In this document: positions 23,736 to 32,453 of the stretch, one piece after another
How the letters are laid out: each line of letters opens with the position of its first letter
Numbering within the stretch: the first letter of the stretch is position 1
Source: Planctomycetota bacterium
Lineage (GTDB): Bacteria; Planctomycetota; Planctomycetia; Gemmatales; Gemmataceae
NCBI GenBank assembly: GCA_016872605.1
Contig: VGZI01000027.1
Span: 1 to 44,687 of the forward strand
DNA: 44,687 nucleotides
Direction: 5' to 3'
Notes under the pieces: generated by a model
Database searches by the model: none
What the model saw: the letters and a program-made list of their open reading frames with translations, nothing else
Told to the model about the DNA's origin: nothing
Program-made: the position numbers and the translations under genes

Positions 23736-25955
23736 ATGAAATCGTCATTCTTCCGCTTTGTACTTGTTACGGTCCTTTTTGCCGTCGGACGTCCTGTGTT
23801 CACGCAGGAGACTATCAGCTTCCGCAATGACGTGATGGCGGTCCTTTCGCGGGCGGGATGCAACCAGGGCATCTGTCACGGCAACCTCAACGGGCGCGGC
23901 GGCCTGAAGTTGTCGTTGCGGGGGCAGGACCCCGACCTCGACCGCGAAGCGTTGACGCGCGCCGTGCTCGGCCGACGCGCCAACACACACGACCCCGATG
24001 CGAGCCTGCTCCTGCTCAAGGCGACCGGACAGGTCGCCCACGAAGGCGGCGTGCGCTTCGGCGTCGGCAGCAACGAGCATCGCATCCTCCGCGCCTGGCT
24101 CGCCGCCGGCGCACCTCTGGACCTGCCCGGCACGCCGGCGTTGCGCAACCTCACCGTGACGCCGAATGAAAAGTACATCATCCAGCCAACGAACGTGATC
24201 CACCTGCAGGTTCGCGCCACCTTTTCCAATGGTCGGACCAAGGACGTCTCGTCGCTGGCGGTTTTCGAGTCGACCAACCCCAAGATCGACGTGTCGCGTT
24301 TCGGCTACGTCAAAAGCACCGAGCCGGGCGAGACCACCATCGTCGTGCGCTATCTTGATCAGCAGGCGACAGCGCTCTTGGCGTTCGTGCCGGAGCGCAA
24401 AGATTTCGTCTGGGCCAAGCCGGCCGCGCACAATTACATCGACACGCACGTTTTCGCCCGGCTCGAAAAACTGCGTATGAATCCATCGGAGCTATGCAGC
24501 GATGTTGAGTTCTTGCGCCGAGCCCATCTCGACCTGATCGGCCTGCCGCCGACGCCCGAAGACGTGCGCATGTTCCGCGCGGAACATGCGCAAGACAGGC
24601 GGGCCAAGTTGATCGACACGCTAATGAATCGCCCGGAGTTCGCCGACGTCTGGGCCTTGAAATGGGCCGATCTCCTGAAGGTGGAGGAAAAGCAGCTCGA
24701 CAAGACCGGTGTCAAGGCGTTTCATGGCTGGATTCGCAAAAGCATTGCCGACAACAAGCCGCTGAACGAGTTCGCGCGGGAGCTTGTCGCGAGCCGGGGC
24801 AGCACGTACAAATCGCCGGCCGCTAACTACTACCGTGCCCTGCGCGATCCGCAGGTTCGGGCCGAGGCGTTCGCCCAGGTCTTCCTCGGCATTCGCATGC
24901 AGTGCGCCAAATGCCACAACCATCCGTTTAACCAGATCACGCAAAATGAGTATCACCAGTTGGCGGCGTTCTTCGCTCGCGTCGATTACAAGATCGTGGA
25001 CAACGCACGCAAAGACAAGCTCGACAAGCATGAGTTTGTCGGCGATCAGATTGTCTTCATGAACGACAGCGGCGAAGTCAAGCATCCCTCCGGCGGCCAA
25101 GTGCTGACGCCAAAGTATCTGGGCGGCGACGTCCTCAAGGCGAGCGCCAAGGACGATCGCTTGCTCAAGCTGGCCGACTGGGTGGGCGACGCGGGGAATC
25201 CGTATTTTGCCCGCACGCAAGCCAATCGCATCTGGTTTCACTTGATGGGCCGAGGCATCGTCGATCCGGAAGACGATTTCCGCCAATCGAATCCGCCTGT
25301 GAACGCTTCGCTCCTGGACACGCTGGCGAAAGACTTTGCCGAGCACAAGTTCGATCAGAAGCTCCTGATCAAAACGATCATGCTGTCGCGAACCTATCAA
25401 CTGTCGGCAAATCCAAGTACAACCAATCGGGACGACGAAACGAACTTCTCGCACACGATCGTGCGCGGCTTGCCGGCCGAGACGCTGCTCGACGCGATCA
25501 GCCACGCGGTCGGCGTGCCGGCGAGATTCGATGGCTACCCGGAAGGAACGCGCGCCGCTCAGTTGCCGAGCCTGCCGGGGCTGCAACGCAAGGGATCGAG
25601 CGAGCCTGGCACGAAATTCCTCCGCCAGTTCGGCAAACCGGAGCGTCTCTTGGCGTGCAGTTGCGAACGCTCCGACAACACGACGCTCGCCCAAGCCTTG
25701 CAGCTCATCGCGGGAAACCTACTCGACAGCGGATTGAAGACGCCGGATAATCGCATCGGCAAGCTGCTCAAGGCCGGCAAGAACAACCCGGAGATCGTCG
25801 ACGAGTTGTTCCTCGCGACGTTGAGCCGATCTCCCAGCGACCGCGAGCGCTCGGCCCTGACCGCACGCCTCGACGCCGCGCGACATCGCCGCGCCGCGGT
25901 CGAAGACTTGCTATGGGGCTTGGTCAACAGCAAAGAATTCATGCTACGGCGGTAA
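23736..25955 (+). CDS. Exported DUF1549/DUF1553 (planctomycete) haem-motif protein
   Basis: 739 residues. A signal peptide (FFRFVLVTVLFAVG) leads to GCNQGICHGN, a CX4CH motif at Cys42-His48 in place of the usual CXXCH. A bacterial Ig-like stretch (about 135-220: LTVTPNEKYIIQPTNVIHL) is followed by DUF1549 (YIDTHVFARLEKLRM, HLDLIGLPPTPEDVRMF, LIDTLMNRPEF). QCAKCHNHPF (about residue 389) is a true CXXCH. DUF1553 completes the protein (RTQANRIWFHLMGRGIVDPEDDF, LSRTYQLSANPS). Such proteins are expanded in Planctomycetes; the role is unknown but probably in periplasmic redox or polysaccharide processing. The gene converges on the cytochrome gene with 10 bases between. Confidence 0.87.
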   Translation: MKSSFFRFVLVTVLFAVGRPVFTQETISFRNDVMAVLSRAGCNQGICHGNLNGRGGLKLSLRGQDPDLDREALTRAVLGRRANTHDPDASLLLLKATGQVAHEGGVRFGVGSNEHRILRAWLAAGAPLDLPGTPALRNLTVTPNEKYIIQPTNVIHLQVRATFSNGRTKDVSSLAVFESTNPKIDVSRFGYVKSTEPGETTIVVRYLDQQATALLAFVPERKDFVWAKPAAHNYIDTHVFARLEKLRMNPSELCSDVEFLRRAHLDLIGLPPTPEDVRMFRAEHAQDRRAKLIDTLMNRPEFADVWALKWADLLKVEEKQLDKTGVKAFHGWIRKSIADNKPLNEFARELVASRGSTYKSPAANYYRALRDPQVRAEAFAQVFLGIRMQCAKCHNHPFNQITQNEYHQLAAFFARVDYKIVDNARKDKLDKHEFVGDQIVFMNDSGEVKHPSGGQVLTPKYLGGDVLKASAKDDRLLKLADWVGDAGNPYFARTQANRIWFHLMGRGIVDPEDDFRQSNPPVNASLLDTLAKDFAEHKFDQKLLIKTIMLSRTYQLSANPSTTNRDDETNFSHTIVRGLPAETLLDAISHAVGVPARFDGYPEGTRAAQLPSLPGLQRKGSSEPGTKFLRQFGKPERLLACSCERSDNTTLAQALQLIAGNLLDSGLKTPDNRIGKLLKAGKNNPEIVDELFLATLSRSPSDRERSALTARLDAARHRRAAVEDLLWGLVNSKEFMLRR

Positions 25956-25965
25956 CCGATCACGT

Positions 25966-27516
25966 CTACTTTGCCTTGCGCTCAGCCTTCCTGAGCAACT
26001 GATCAAAGCGCTGATGGAAGAGTTCCGGCTCAAAGTTGTTGAGCCGATCGAGAGCTTCTTTCAGATAGTCGTTGCCGATCTCGACCTGGCCTTTGGGAAG
26101 ATCGAGCTTGAGTTGATCTTCGAAGTCTTTGAGCAGCTTGGCGGTCTCCGATTCCTTCAGCGATTGCGGATCGAGCTCGGCCTGGATCGAGCGGAAGGCC
26201 CAGCCGAATTGTCGTGCGGAATCGAAGTCAAGGAGGCGAGCCTTCGACTCCTTGCCCATGCCGCCGAGGAGACGCTGCGCGGCTGGTCGATCGAAACGCA
26301 CGCTGCGAAGCTCCTTGAGCAGACCATCGGCCCACTGCGAGGCCGATCGAGCAGCCTTGGCGACCGCCTTGGGCTCGCCGAACGGTTGTGCGGTGAACGC
26401 TTCGCTCAGGTCCTTGGCTTTGTCGCGAAATTCCTTGGCGAGCTTCTTCTCGGCGTCCGGCGCCCCCTTTGCGGCATGCAGGATCGCCAACGGCGCGAGC
26501 ACCGTCGGCCAGGGACGCATGTCGGGCCGGCCCGGCTTGCCTGCGTAGCCACGCGCCTGCCGCCAACTCTTGGCTTTCAGATCGTGGTGGCAGGCGTAGC
26601 AATCGAACTGCGCGAACTCCGGCCAACCTTCGCCTTTCTCTGGCATAGCGCCGACGTCAGCCTGGGCTGCCAATAGATTCATCGATTCCCGCAACGACAC
26701 CAGCGCGGAGACCACGACAAGCTGGGTTCGCTCCAGCTCCGCCATGGTCGGATCGTACTCCAAAATCTTCTGCACTTTCGGCGATTTTTCCGACAGATAC
26801 TTCCAGTGACGAGGCATCGCATCGCTGAACGACGCGATCTCGACGCCCGGCAGCGGCGGATGGCCGGCGGCGTACATCGTGTGCGTCACGACCTTGCCTT
26901 CCGCCGCATTGCCGACGTGGCACGACACACACAACCCCGCTCGCTTCTCGGGATCCCACAGGTCGTTCATGCCGTAATGCTCTTCTTTCACCTTGCGACT
27001 CATCGCTCGCCAGGTCTCGCGTTCGAGGAAGTCGGAATGCTTGGCGACCCACTCCTTGTTCATGCCGTGACAGGCGCCGCAACTGACGCCTTCGTCAAGG
27101 CTAAAGCTCGGCTTGTGAATCAGCTTCTCGTTTTCGACAAGGACGCCGTGGCAGCTCACGCACGCCGGCTCCTTGGTGATGTCCCCCTTGATGTCGAGCA
27201 GCTTGGCCATCTGCTTGCCGCGCTCGCTGGTGAGAACCTTGTTGGCGATGCGATGCTTGTCCTGCGTCGACCAGATGCGAACTTCGTCGTAGTTGCAGAG
27301 GATGATGTCTTTTTGATTGGGATTGGCCGGATTGTCGTGACAGCCCGCGTTGCTGCAGGCGAGCGTGCCGTAGTACATCTTGGTCGGCTTCGGCGCGTTC
27401 TTGTCCTGGGCGGCGTGAACGCTCGGCAGAGGCGACGAGCCGCCAAGGCCGACCACGGCGGCGGCGGCGCTCGTCAACAAGATTACGATCGTCGAACGCA
27501 TCGAAATGCCATTCAT
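25966..27516 (-). CDS. Multihaem cytochrome c, c554-like (five haem motifs), second of tandem pair
   Basis: 516 residues, exported; a hydrophobic signal (STIVILLTSAAAAVVG) ends near residue 24-35. Haem motifs in order: CSNAGCH (CX4CH, Cys54-His60), CVSCH (about 119), CGACH (about 145), CVSCH (about 197) and CYACH (about 312). The surrounding phrases KEPACVSCHGVLV and VSCGACHGMNKEW resemble cytochrome c554-type multihaem proteins, which pass electrons in the periplasm. The C-terminal 200 residues are helical and rich in Lys/Glu. ATG at 27516 has AAGGA eight bases upstream. It starts 24 bases after the stop of its upstream paralogue. The redox partner is not shown by the sequence. Confidence 0.86.
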   Translation of the reverse strand: MNGISMRSTIVILLTSAAAAVVGLGGSSPLPSVHAAQDKNAPKPTKMYYGTLACSNAGCHDNPANPNQKDIILCNYDEVRIWSTQDKHRIANKVLTSERGKQMAKLLDIKGDITKEPACVSCHGVLVENEKLIHKPSFSLDEGVSCGACHGMNKEWVAKHSDFLERETWRAMSRKVKEEHYGMNDLWDPEKRAGLCVSCHVGNAAEGKVVTHTMYAAGHPPLPGVEIASFSDAMPRHWKYLSEKSPKVQKILEYDPTMAELERTQLVVVSALVSLRESMNLLAAQADVGAMPEKGEGWPEFAQFDCYACHHDLKAKSWRQARGYAGKPGRPDMRPWPTVLAPLAILHAAKGAPDAEKKLAKEFRDKAKDLSEAFTAQPFGEPKAVAKAARSASQWADGLLKELRSVRFDRPAAQRLLGGMGKESKARLLDFDSARQFGWAFRSIQAELDPQSLKESETAKLLKDFEDQLKLDLPKGQVEIGNDYLKEALDRLNNFEPELFHQRFDQLLRKAERKAK

Positions 27517-27540
27517 GAGCTTGGTCCTTTGCAGACGGGA

Positions 27541-28872
27541 CTACGGAAAGCGGCGGCGGATGGTCGGCGGATCGAGTTCGGGCGACCACGACACCGACCG
27601 CGTGAAGTCTGTTATCGCCTGCCGAAACGTGCCTGGCAACGGCAGCTTTCGGTCCGCATGCGATCGCTCCAGCGCTCGTAACGCGAGCGCGGCCTGGATT
27701 GCGCGATCGCGATTCGATTCGGTGGAGACCGTCTCGTTGATGAGGATACCGCGCACGAAGTCCACACCGAGATTGTCGCGGATCGGACTGTCGGCGTCGA
27801 GGAGGCGTTTCAAGGAGTCTGCCGCGATTCGCGCCGCCGCCGCCGCTTTGCCTCGATCACGCCAACCCGAAGCCCTCGCCGCCTGGAATTCATTGAGCAC
27901 GGTCATTTCTACCCCGCACGCTTGCAAGGCACGCGGCACGAGGGCCAACTCCCATTCACTCCAGCGGGCATCGCCGATCTTTCCGGGTCGCGGCTGCCAG
28001 ACGCTCGGAACACGCAACGTATGATGGCACGCGGCGCAGTCCTGGCGAGCGAAATCAGGCCACGAATTTTTCCTGTCGCCGGCGCGATCGGCGAGCAACT
28101 GAAGCGCCGCGTGCGCCGAGGCGAGTTGACCGATGACCCATGCCCTGGCCTCAAAGTCCGCCCGCCCTCGCCGGTGCGCCCCTGCATCACGATCCTTCAC
28201 GTCAGGCCAATGCCTGGGCATCGACGCATGGTAGGCCGTGAACTCAAAGGCCAGCCGCGGATGCCCGGCCGCGATCAGGTCGTGATCGACCTCCAGACCC
28301 GGCGATCCCACATGACATGTCGCACACAATTGAGCACGTCCGGAGATCGTTTCTGTGTCGCGCATGCCGCGGCGTCTTTTTTCAGCCGCCGAAAGAGTCC
28401 GCCAGCTTGCGAGATGGTGATGCTGCAGCCAACCGCCGGCGGGCCCGTGACAGCTCTCACAACTGACGCCGTCGCTCCGCAGGTGCGGCGTTTTCACCTC
28501 GATGGCCGGTTCCCACTCGGGCGTAACATGACACTTCAGGCAGCGAGCGTCGTTGGTGGCCGGCGTCGACTGGCCGAGATTTTTTTGGATGGCGCGCGAT
28601 CGTTCGTCGAAAAGAATCTCAAACGCTTTGGCATGGCGATCGCGCGTGATCCAATGGGTATACTCGCTGCTCCGATCGCCGTGGGCGAAGTTGGCATTGT
28701 GACACGCCGAGGCGGCGCACGAACCGGCCCCGACGAATGCCGGCGTCGGCTGTTTCGCCTCGGCTGTTCGCAGTAGAATCGGAGTGGACGACGCCGGCCA
28801 CGACAGGGTCAGCCAGACCATGCCAGCCGCTGCGATAATCCATGCCGATGGTTGCACGATGTGAACATTCAT
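27541..28872 (-). CDS. Multihaem cytochrome c, c554-like (five haem motifs), first of tandem pair
   Basis: 443 residues with a signal or anchor segment (WIIAAAGMVWLTLSWP). Haem motifs: CAASACH (CX4CH, Cys52-His58), CLKCH (about 110), CESCH (about 140), CATCH (about 183) and CAACH (about 275). The order, spacing and first-motif form match the downstream neighbour, so the two arose by duplication. Shared phrases include SMPRHWP against AMPRHWK, and YACHHDL against AACHHTL. The gene is 108 bases downstream of the metallo-hydrolase on the same strand and has a repeat arm (28873-28894) directly before its ATG. Confidence 0.86.
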   Translation of the reverse strand: MNVHIVQPSAWIIAAAGMVWLTLSWPASSTPILLRTAEAKQPTPAFVGAGSCAASACHNANFAHGDRSSEYTHWITRDRHAKAFEILFDERSRAIQKNLGQSTPATNDARCLKCHVTPEWEPAIEVKTPHLRSDGVSCESCHGPAGGWLQHHHLASWRTLSAAEKRRRGMRDTETISGRAQLCATCHVGSPGLEVDHDLIAAGHPRLAFEFTAYHASMPRHWPDVKDRDAGAHRRGRADFEARAWVIGQLASAHAALQLLADRAGDRKNSWPDFARQDCAACHHTLRVPSVWQPRPGKIGDARWSEWELALVPRALQACGVEMTVLNEFQAARASGWRDRGKAAAAARIAADSLKRLLDADSPIRDNLGVDFVRGILINETVSTESNRDRAIQAALALRALERSHADRKLPLPGTFRQAITDFTRSVSWSPELDPPTIRRRFP

Positions 28873-28894
28873 CTTCGCTTACGCTTCAGGCTCT
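28873..28894. repeat. Single arm of the AGAGCCTGAAGCG repeat
   Basis: Text CTTCGCTTACGCTTCAGGCT then CT. It is identical over 22 bases to the left arm of the palindrome 17391-17446 in reverse complement, but without the partner arm. It lies one base before the ATG of the cytochrome gene, where a ribosome site should be. No good Shine-Dalgarno is seen, so translation may be weak or coupled. Confidence 0.75.
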
Positions 28895-28980
28895 GAAGTC
28901 ACACTTCGAATCTTCACCGTAGGCGGGCGACCTGTCAAGCAAAAACGCCGGCGACGCACTTCGATGCTGCGGGCACGTCA

Positions 28981-29751
28981 TCAAAACTCGTAAGCTGTGC
29001 CGAATGTGGCGATTTCAAGGTTTGGCAGGCCATAGCCCAATAGCTCAGCGGCCACCTCTTCGGCGCAATTCGCTTTGAGGTGCACGGCCAGGAACCGCAC
29101 CGACGGCGGTAGCTTTTGCATCTGGCTCACGAACGTGCTCGGCGTCAGATGCCGTGTAATATCGGCAAGCGGCGCCAGCGCATTCGGGAACGTCGCCTCC
29201 AGGAAAACGGCCTTCAGGTTTTGGAGTCTGCCAGCCCGTTGCCATATCTCTTCGGTCGGCCCTGTGTCCGAGGGAATCACGACCGTGGCGCCGGGTTCCT
29301 CGATTATGTACCCAACCGTCGGCACGGTGTGGTTGACAGCAACGGCGGTGATGCGCAATCCTTCCACCTCGACGCTCTGCCCGCTTTCCAGCGTTCGCAG
29401 GATAACGAACGGTTTTCCGTCATGCGTTAGTTCGAGAAAATTCGCCCAAAGGCGGCCCGCGAACATATCGCCGCGGAGGCACTCCTGCACGGCAGCGCTA
29501 GCGTAAGCCACCACCGGCGAATCCGCAAGACCGATGACGTTCTCCAAAAAGATCGGCAACGACGCTACGTGGTCCATGTGTGTGTGCGAGATGAACAAGT
29601 GCCGAACCGCCGCCTGCTCCGCGGGGCTACGCCAATAGCCAAGCGAACCGGCATCGATCGCCACATGATTGTTGATCAAAAACGACGTGGCGTACTGGCG
29701 CGATGCAATCGCATTCGGACCGGTATTTGACGGCAGGAGCGTGATCTTCAC
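28981..29751 (-). CDS. Metallo-beta-lactamase-fold hydrolase resembling class II cyclic-nucleotide phosphodiesterase
   Basis: 256 residues, no signal peptide. HLFISHTHMDHVASLPIFLEN (first 20 of it: residues near 52-71) holds HXHXDH, the two-metal site, followed by the 'SLPxFxEN' stretch typical of class II cAMP phosphodiesterases (yeast PDE1, bacterial CpdP). Further ligands are near AVNHTVPTVGYII, VVIPSDTGPTEEIW and LAVHLKANC. The fold is shared with RNase Z and other hydrolases, so the family is secure and the substrate is not. The adjacent gene upstream (29901-32453) encodes two cyclic-nucleotide-binding domains, which supports a cyclic-nucleotide substrate. The 149-base gap between them holds two repeats. 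Confidence 0.72.
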   Translation of the reverse strand: MKITLLPSNTGPNAIASRQYATSFLINNHVAIDAGSLGYWRSPAEQAAVRHLFISHTHMDHVASLPIFLENVIGLADSPVVAYASAAVQECLRGDMFAGRLWANFLELTHDGKPFVILRTLESGQSVEVEGLRITAVAVNHTVPTVGYIIEEPGATVVIPSDTGPTEEIWQRAGRLQNLKAVFLEATFPNALAPLADITRHLTPSTFVSQMQKLPPSVRFLAVHLKANCAEEVAAELLGYGLPNLEIATFGTAYEF

Positions 29752-29814
29752 AAAATCGTCTCCGACTCCGCTTGCGACTTTCGCGAACGCTAGCTCACGG
29801 CGCGCAAGCCTGCA

Positions 29815-29839
29815 GTAGGGTGCGTTGCACGCACCCTAC
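29815..29839. repeat. Palindrome GTAGGGTGCG-N5-CGCACCCTAC
   Basis: Perfect 10-base arms GTAGGGTGCG (29815-29824) and CGCACCCTAC (29830-29839) around TTGCA, in the gap between the Fe-S/nucleotide-binding gene and the metallo-hydrolase gene. Unrelated in text to the other repeat families here. Confidence 0.8.
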
Positions 29840-29874
29840 GATACCTCTTTGGACGTCGCGGTTACTCGGCGCCC

Positions 29875-29896
29875 GGCGAGCGCGAAGCCGCTAGCG
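29875..29896. repeat. Right half of a long-arm GCGCTCGC-core repeat
   Basis: The text GGCGAGCGCGAAGCCGCTAG then CG matches the right arm of 10458-10529 and 32469-32522 closely. The facing arm is only a weak match about 100 bases away (29769-29790), so the element is broken or partial. It is just downstream of the stop of the 29901-32453 gene. Confidence 0.6.
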
Positions 29897-29900
29897 CCGG

Positions 29901-32453
29901 TCACACCACCGGCAACTCCAACCGGGCGTTCACGCGCATCGCCGCATCATGCGGACAGGAATACACGCAACGTGGCATTTGGTCCGGCAATGAACTGCAC
30001 AGATCACACACCGCAGCCACTTCCTCCCGAATCCGAAATGGCGCCGTTTCTCCCGCCGCGGCGGCAGGCAAATCGTGCATCTTGATCGCGTCATATGGGC
30101 AGTTCTTCGCGCAGACGCGACAACCGACGCACCAGTCCTTGATCACCATCTCGTGATTATCGCCCCTTTGAATCGAGCGCACCGGGCAGCCGATCATGCA
30201 CACCGGATCGAGGCACGATCGGCAGGTGATCGGCACCATGTATTTTTCAAAGCGATGGCCCACCAAGAAAAGCCGGCTTCGGCCATCCGTGTGCGAATCG
30301 ACGCAACCTTTGACGCACTCCATGCACATCGTGCAACGCTCCATGTCGATGAGCATCAGCTTCTGTCCCTGGACGAGGCCGAGCTTTTCGGCCTCGCGCG
30401 CCGACGGCGTGGCGTCGACGGCCATGCGTTCCGCATGAGCCCGTTCTACATCGCGCTTCTGCCTTCGGGCGATCTCAGCCTCCACGCGATCCTTGATGGC
30501 GGGAAAGAGGTCCATCAGGTGCAGGAAAACGTCGCCTGGTATCTGGACCAATTCGACCTCTCCGAGATCTTCATCCTTCGGACTGCGCGGCTGGCCGAAG
30601 GCGATGCACGTCGAACTGCGCGGTTGTCCTTTGCACACGCCGATCTCGCCAATGAATTCGCCGCGCGAAAGGTACGTCAGCGTTGCATCCGGCCCGGCTG
30701 CGCGAGTTAGACGCCGCAGGCCCTTGGGGGCGACTTCCTCCAGAAGCAGGCGATTGAAGCGCCGCACGTCCGAGTCGGACCACTTCTCGGCCTTGGCGGT
30801 TGCTTGCTTTTTCTCCTCGCGCACCGACGCGGAACGAACGACCTCGTCCAGCTCCTTAGGATCGAACTGCCGCGGCGGATGATACGAAGTGTATCCACGC
30901 ACACGCTCGTGAAGCAATGCTCGTGCGATGAGATCCTTGAAGTCCGCCATCGCGGAGATTGCGGGGTTCTTTATCAATTCGTTAATGCCGTTGATCAACT
31001 CCACGCGATCACTTGCCGAAGGCTCGGCGCTCGCCTCCAGGATAGTACGGGCCGGCGCGGGCAGCAGCGTTCGCAGTGCGGCCGTGGGTCCATCCCCGCG
31101 CAGGCTCGCGATGAAAGCGCTCCAGTCGATGACGTCGGCAACGCTTAGGAGCGACGACACATTCTTCTTGACCTGGACCAGCCCGCCTCGGACGAGGTAG
31201 ACGTTGTCGCTTTTCTCGTGCTCGTCGCAAATGACCTCGCCGGACTTCGACGTGCGCAACTTAAGCCGGCCGCGGATTTCCAAGGAAGCGCGAGCGAATT
31301 GCCCGTCAGTAAGGTCGGCGAAGATCGACAGACTGCGTAGTTGCAAATCGAGCACGCGTTCCTCATAGACGCGAGTGCGTTCGCGCTGATAGCCAGGATC
31401 CTTGTCGATCTCCGTAAGGATGTTACTCAACATTTCGAGAACATAGCAATCACGCGCGGCGGCCACCGTGGCCGAGCGCGGCGAACGATTCAGGCACGCC
31501 ATCTCGCCGAACAGTTCTCCTTCGTAGAGCGTCGCCTGGCGTGTGCGGGAGCTTACTTCGGTCGGGCCGTCGAATGGGAGACTCGCTGGAGCATTGAACG
31601 ATTCGTCGCGTTCTTGAGCAAAGAACTGGGGCAACCAATTGAGCCACCCGCCACGCGGCACGGACGTCCGTGGCGGCTCTCCAAGGTAGACTGTGGCGGC
31701 AGCACGCAGATCGGATGCGAGGGCGGAATCGCGCAACTTTTTGGCGACGTCAACGTCGGCCATGCCCTCCGCGCTGGCTCGCTTGCCGCGCACGTCCGCC
31801 AATCGCAGCCGGCGGAACTCGCTCGCCTTCGCTTGATCGCCTGCGGTTGTGGCCTGCTGCTCGAGTTGCTCGAGACCCTTGTTTGCGATGTCGCCGTCAC
31901 GCAATGCAGCCAGGATCTTTGCGAGCGCATCATCAGGGTCGTTGGAATCGACCAGCGCCATCTGCTCTGGGGCCACGTTCAGGGCGCGGACTCGCTCGCC
32001 CAAACGAGGAAGCGCAGCGATCTCTTCCTCCAACGCCACCATCTTCTCGCGCAGATCGGCCATCTGCTTTTGGGCTCTCTCCGCGTCCTTCGGCTTTCCG
32101 TCGGCGATGGCCTTGGCTTCGACGGCCTCCAGATCGCGGAGTTTCTTCTGGGCTGCAGTCTGTTCGTCCGCTGCCAAGACAGCTCGCTTGGCAGGGTATT
32201 GCCGAAGCGTTTCGAGGTCTTCCGTTTTGAGAATGAAAAACGCGGTGCAGTCTTCTTCACCTTGCCGGCAGATGAGATCACCTCGCTTGAAATGGCGCAG
32301 TCGCATGGCGCCGGGGCATTTCTCTAAATTCTCTTTTGCTTTGACGGGAAGCGGCGCGAGCAATGATATTTGCGCGAAGAGATCGAAATGAAATGGCAGC
32401 GCCTCGTTGTCGCAAGGCTCGAACGCGGCGCCAGGATAGATCTTCTTCGCCAT
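29901..32453 (-). CDS. Fusion protein: two split cyclic-nucleotide-binding domains plus four-cluster ferredoxin module
   Basis: 850 residues, no signal peptide. Domain A starts at 22-80 (FKRGDLICRQGEEDCTAFFIL), is interrupted by about 225 residues of helical, probably coiled-coil insertion (81-305), and ends with phosphate-binding cassette GELFGEMACLNRSPRSATV (312-330). Domain B starts at 375-430 (TSKSGEVICDEHEKSDNVYLV), has an insertion of about 165 residues, and ends with GEFIGEIGVCKGQPRSST (598-615). Both cassettes keep the Glu and Arg that contact the ribose and phosphate of cAMP/cGMP. Residues 707-833 carry four [4Fe-4S] motifs (CTMCMECVKGC, CRSCLDPVCMIGCP, CVGCRVCAKNCP and C-x2-C-x9-C-x3-CP), as in DmsB/HybA-type electron carriers. 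It looks like a nucleotide-gated electron carrier (inference). ATG at 32453 is preceded by TATAAT and no Shine-Dalgarno. Confidence 0.85.
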   Translation of the reverse strand: MAKKIYPGAAFEPCDNEALPFHFDLFAQISLLAPLPVKAKENLEKCPGAMRLRHFKRGDLICRQGEEDCTAFFILKTEDLETLRQYPAKRAVLAADEQTAAQKKLRDLEAVEAKAIADGKPKDAERAQKQMADLREKMVALEEEIAALPRLGERVRALNVAPEQMALVDSNDPDDALAKILAALRDGDIANKGLEQLEQQATTAGDQAKASEFRRLRLADVRGKRASAEGMADVDVAKKLRDSALASDLRAAATVYLGEPPRTSVPRGGWLNWLPQFFAQERDESFNAPASLPFDGPTEVSSRTRQATLYEGELFGEMACLNRSPRSATVAAARDCYVLEMLSNILTEIDKDPGYQRERTRVYEERVLDLQLRSLSIFADLTDGQFARASLEIRGRLKLRTSKSGEVICDEHEKSDNVYLVRGGLVQVKKNVSSLLSVADVIDWSAFIASLRGDGPTAALRTLLPAPARTILEASAEPSASDRVELINGINELIKNPAISAMADFKDLIARALLHERVRGYTSYHPPRQFDPKELDEVVRSASVREEKKQATAKAEKWSDSDVRRFNRLLLEEVAPKGLRRLTRAAGPDATLTYLSRGEFIGEIGVCKGQPRSSTCIAFGQPRSPKDEDLGEVELVQIPGDVFLHLMDLFPAIKDRVEAEIARRQKRDVERAHAERMAVDATPSAREAEKLGLVQGQKLMLIDMERCTMCMECVKGCVDSHTDGRSRLFLVGHRFEKYMVPITCRSCLDPVCMIGCPVRSIQRGDNHEMVIKDWCVGCRVCAKNCPYDAIKMHDLPAAAAGETAPFRIREEVAAVCDLCSSLPDQMPRCVYSCPHDAAMRVNARLELPVV

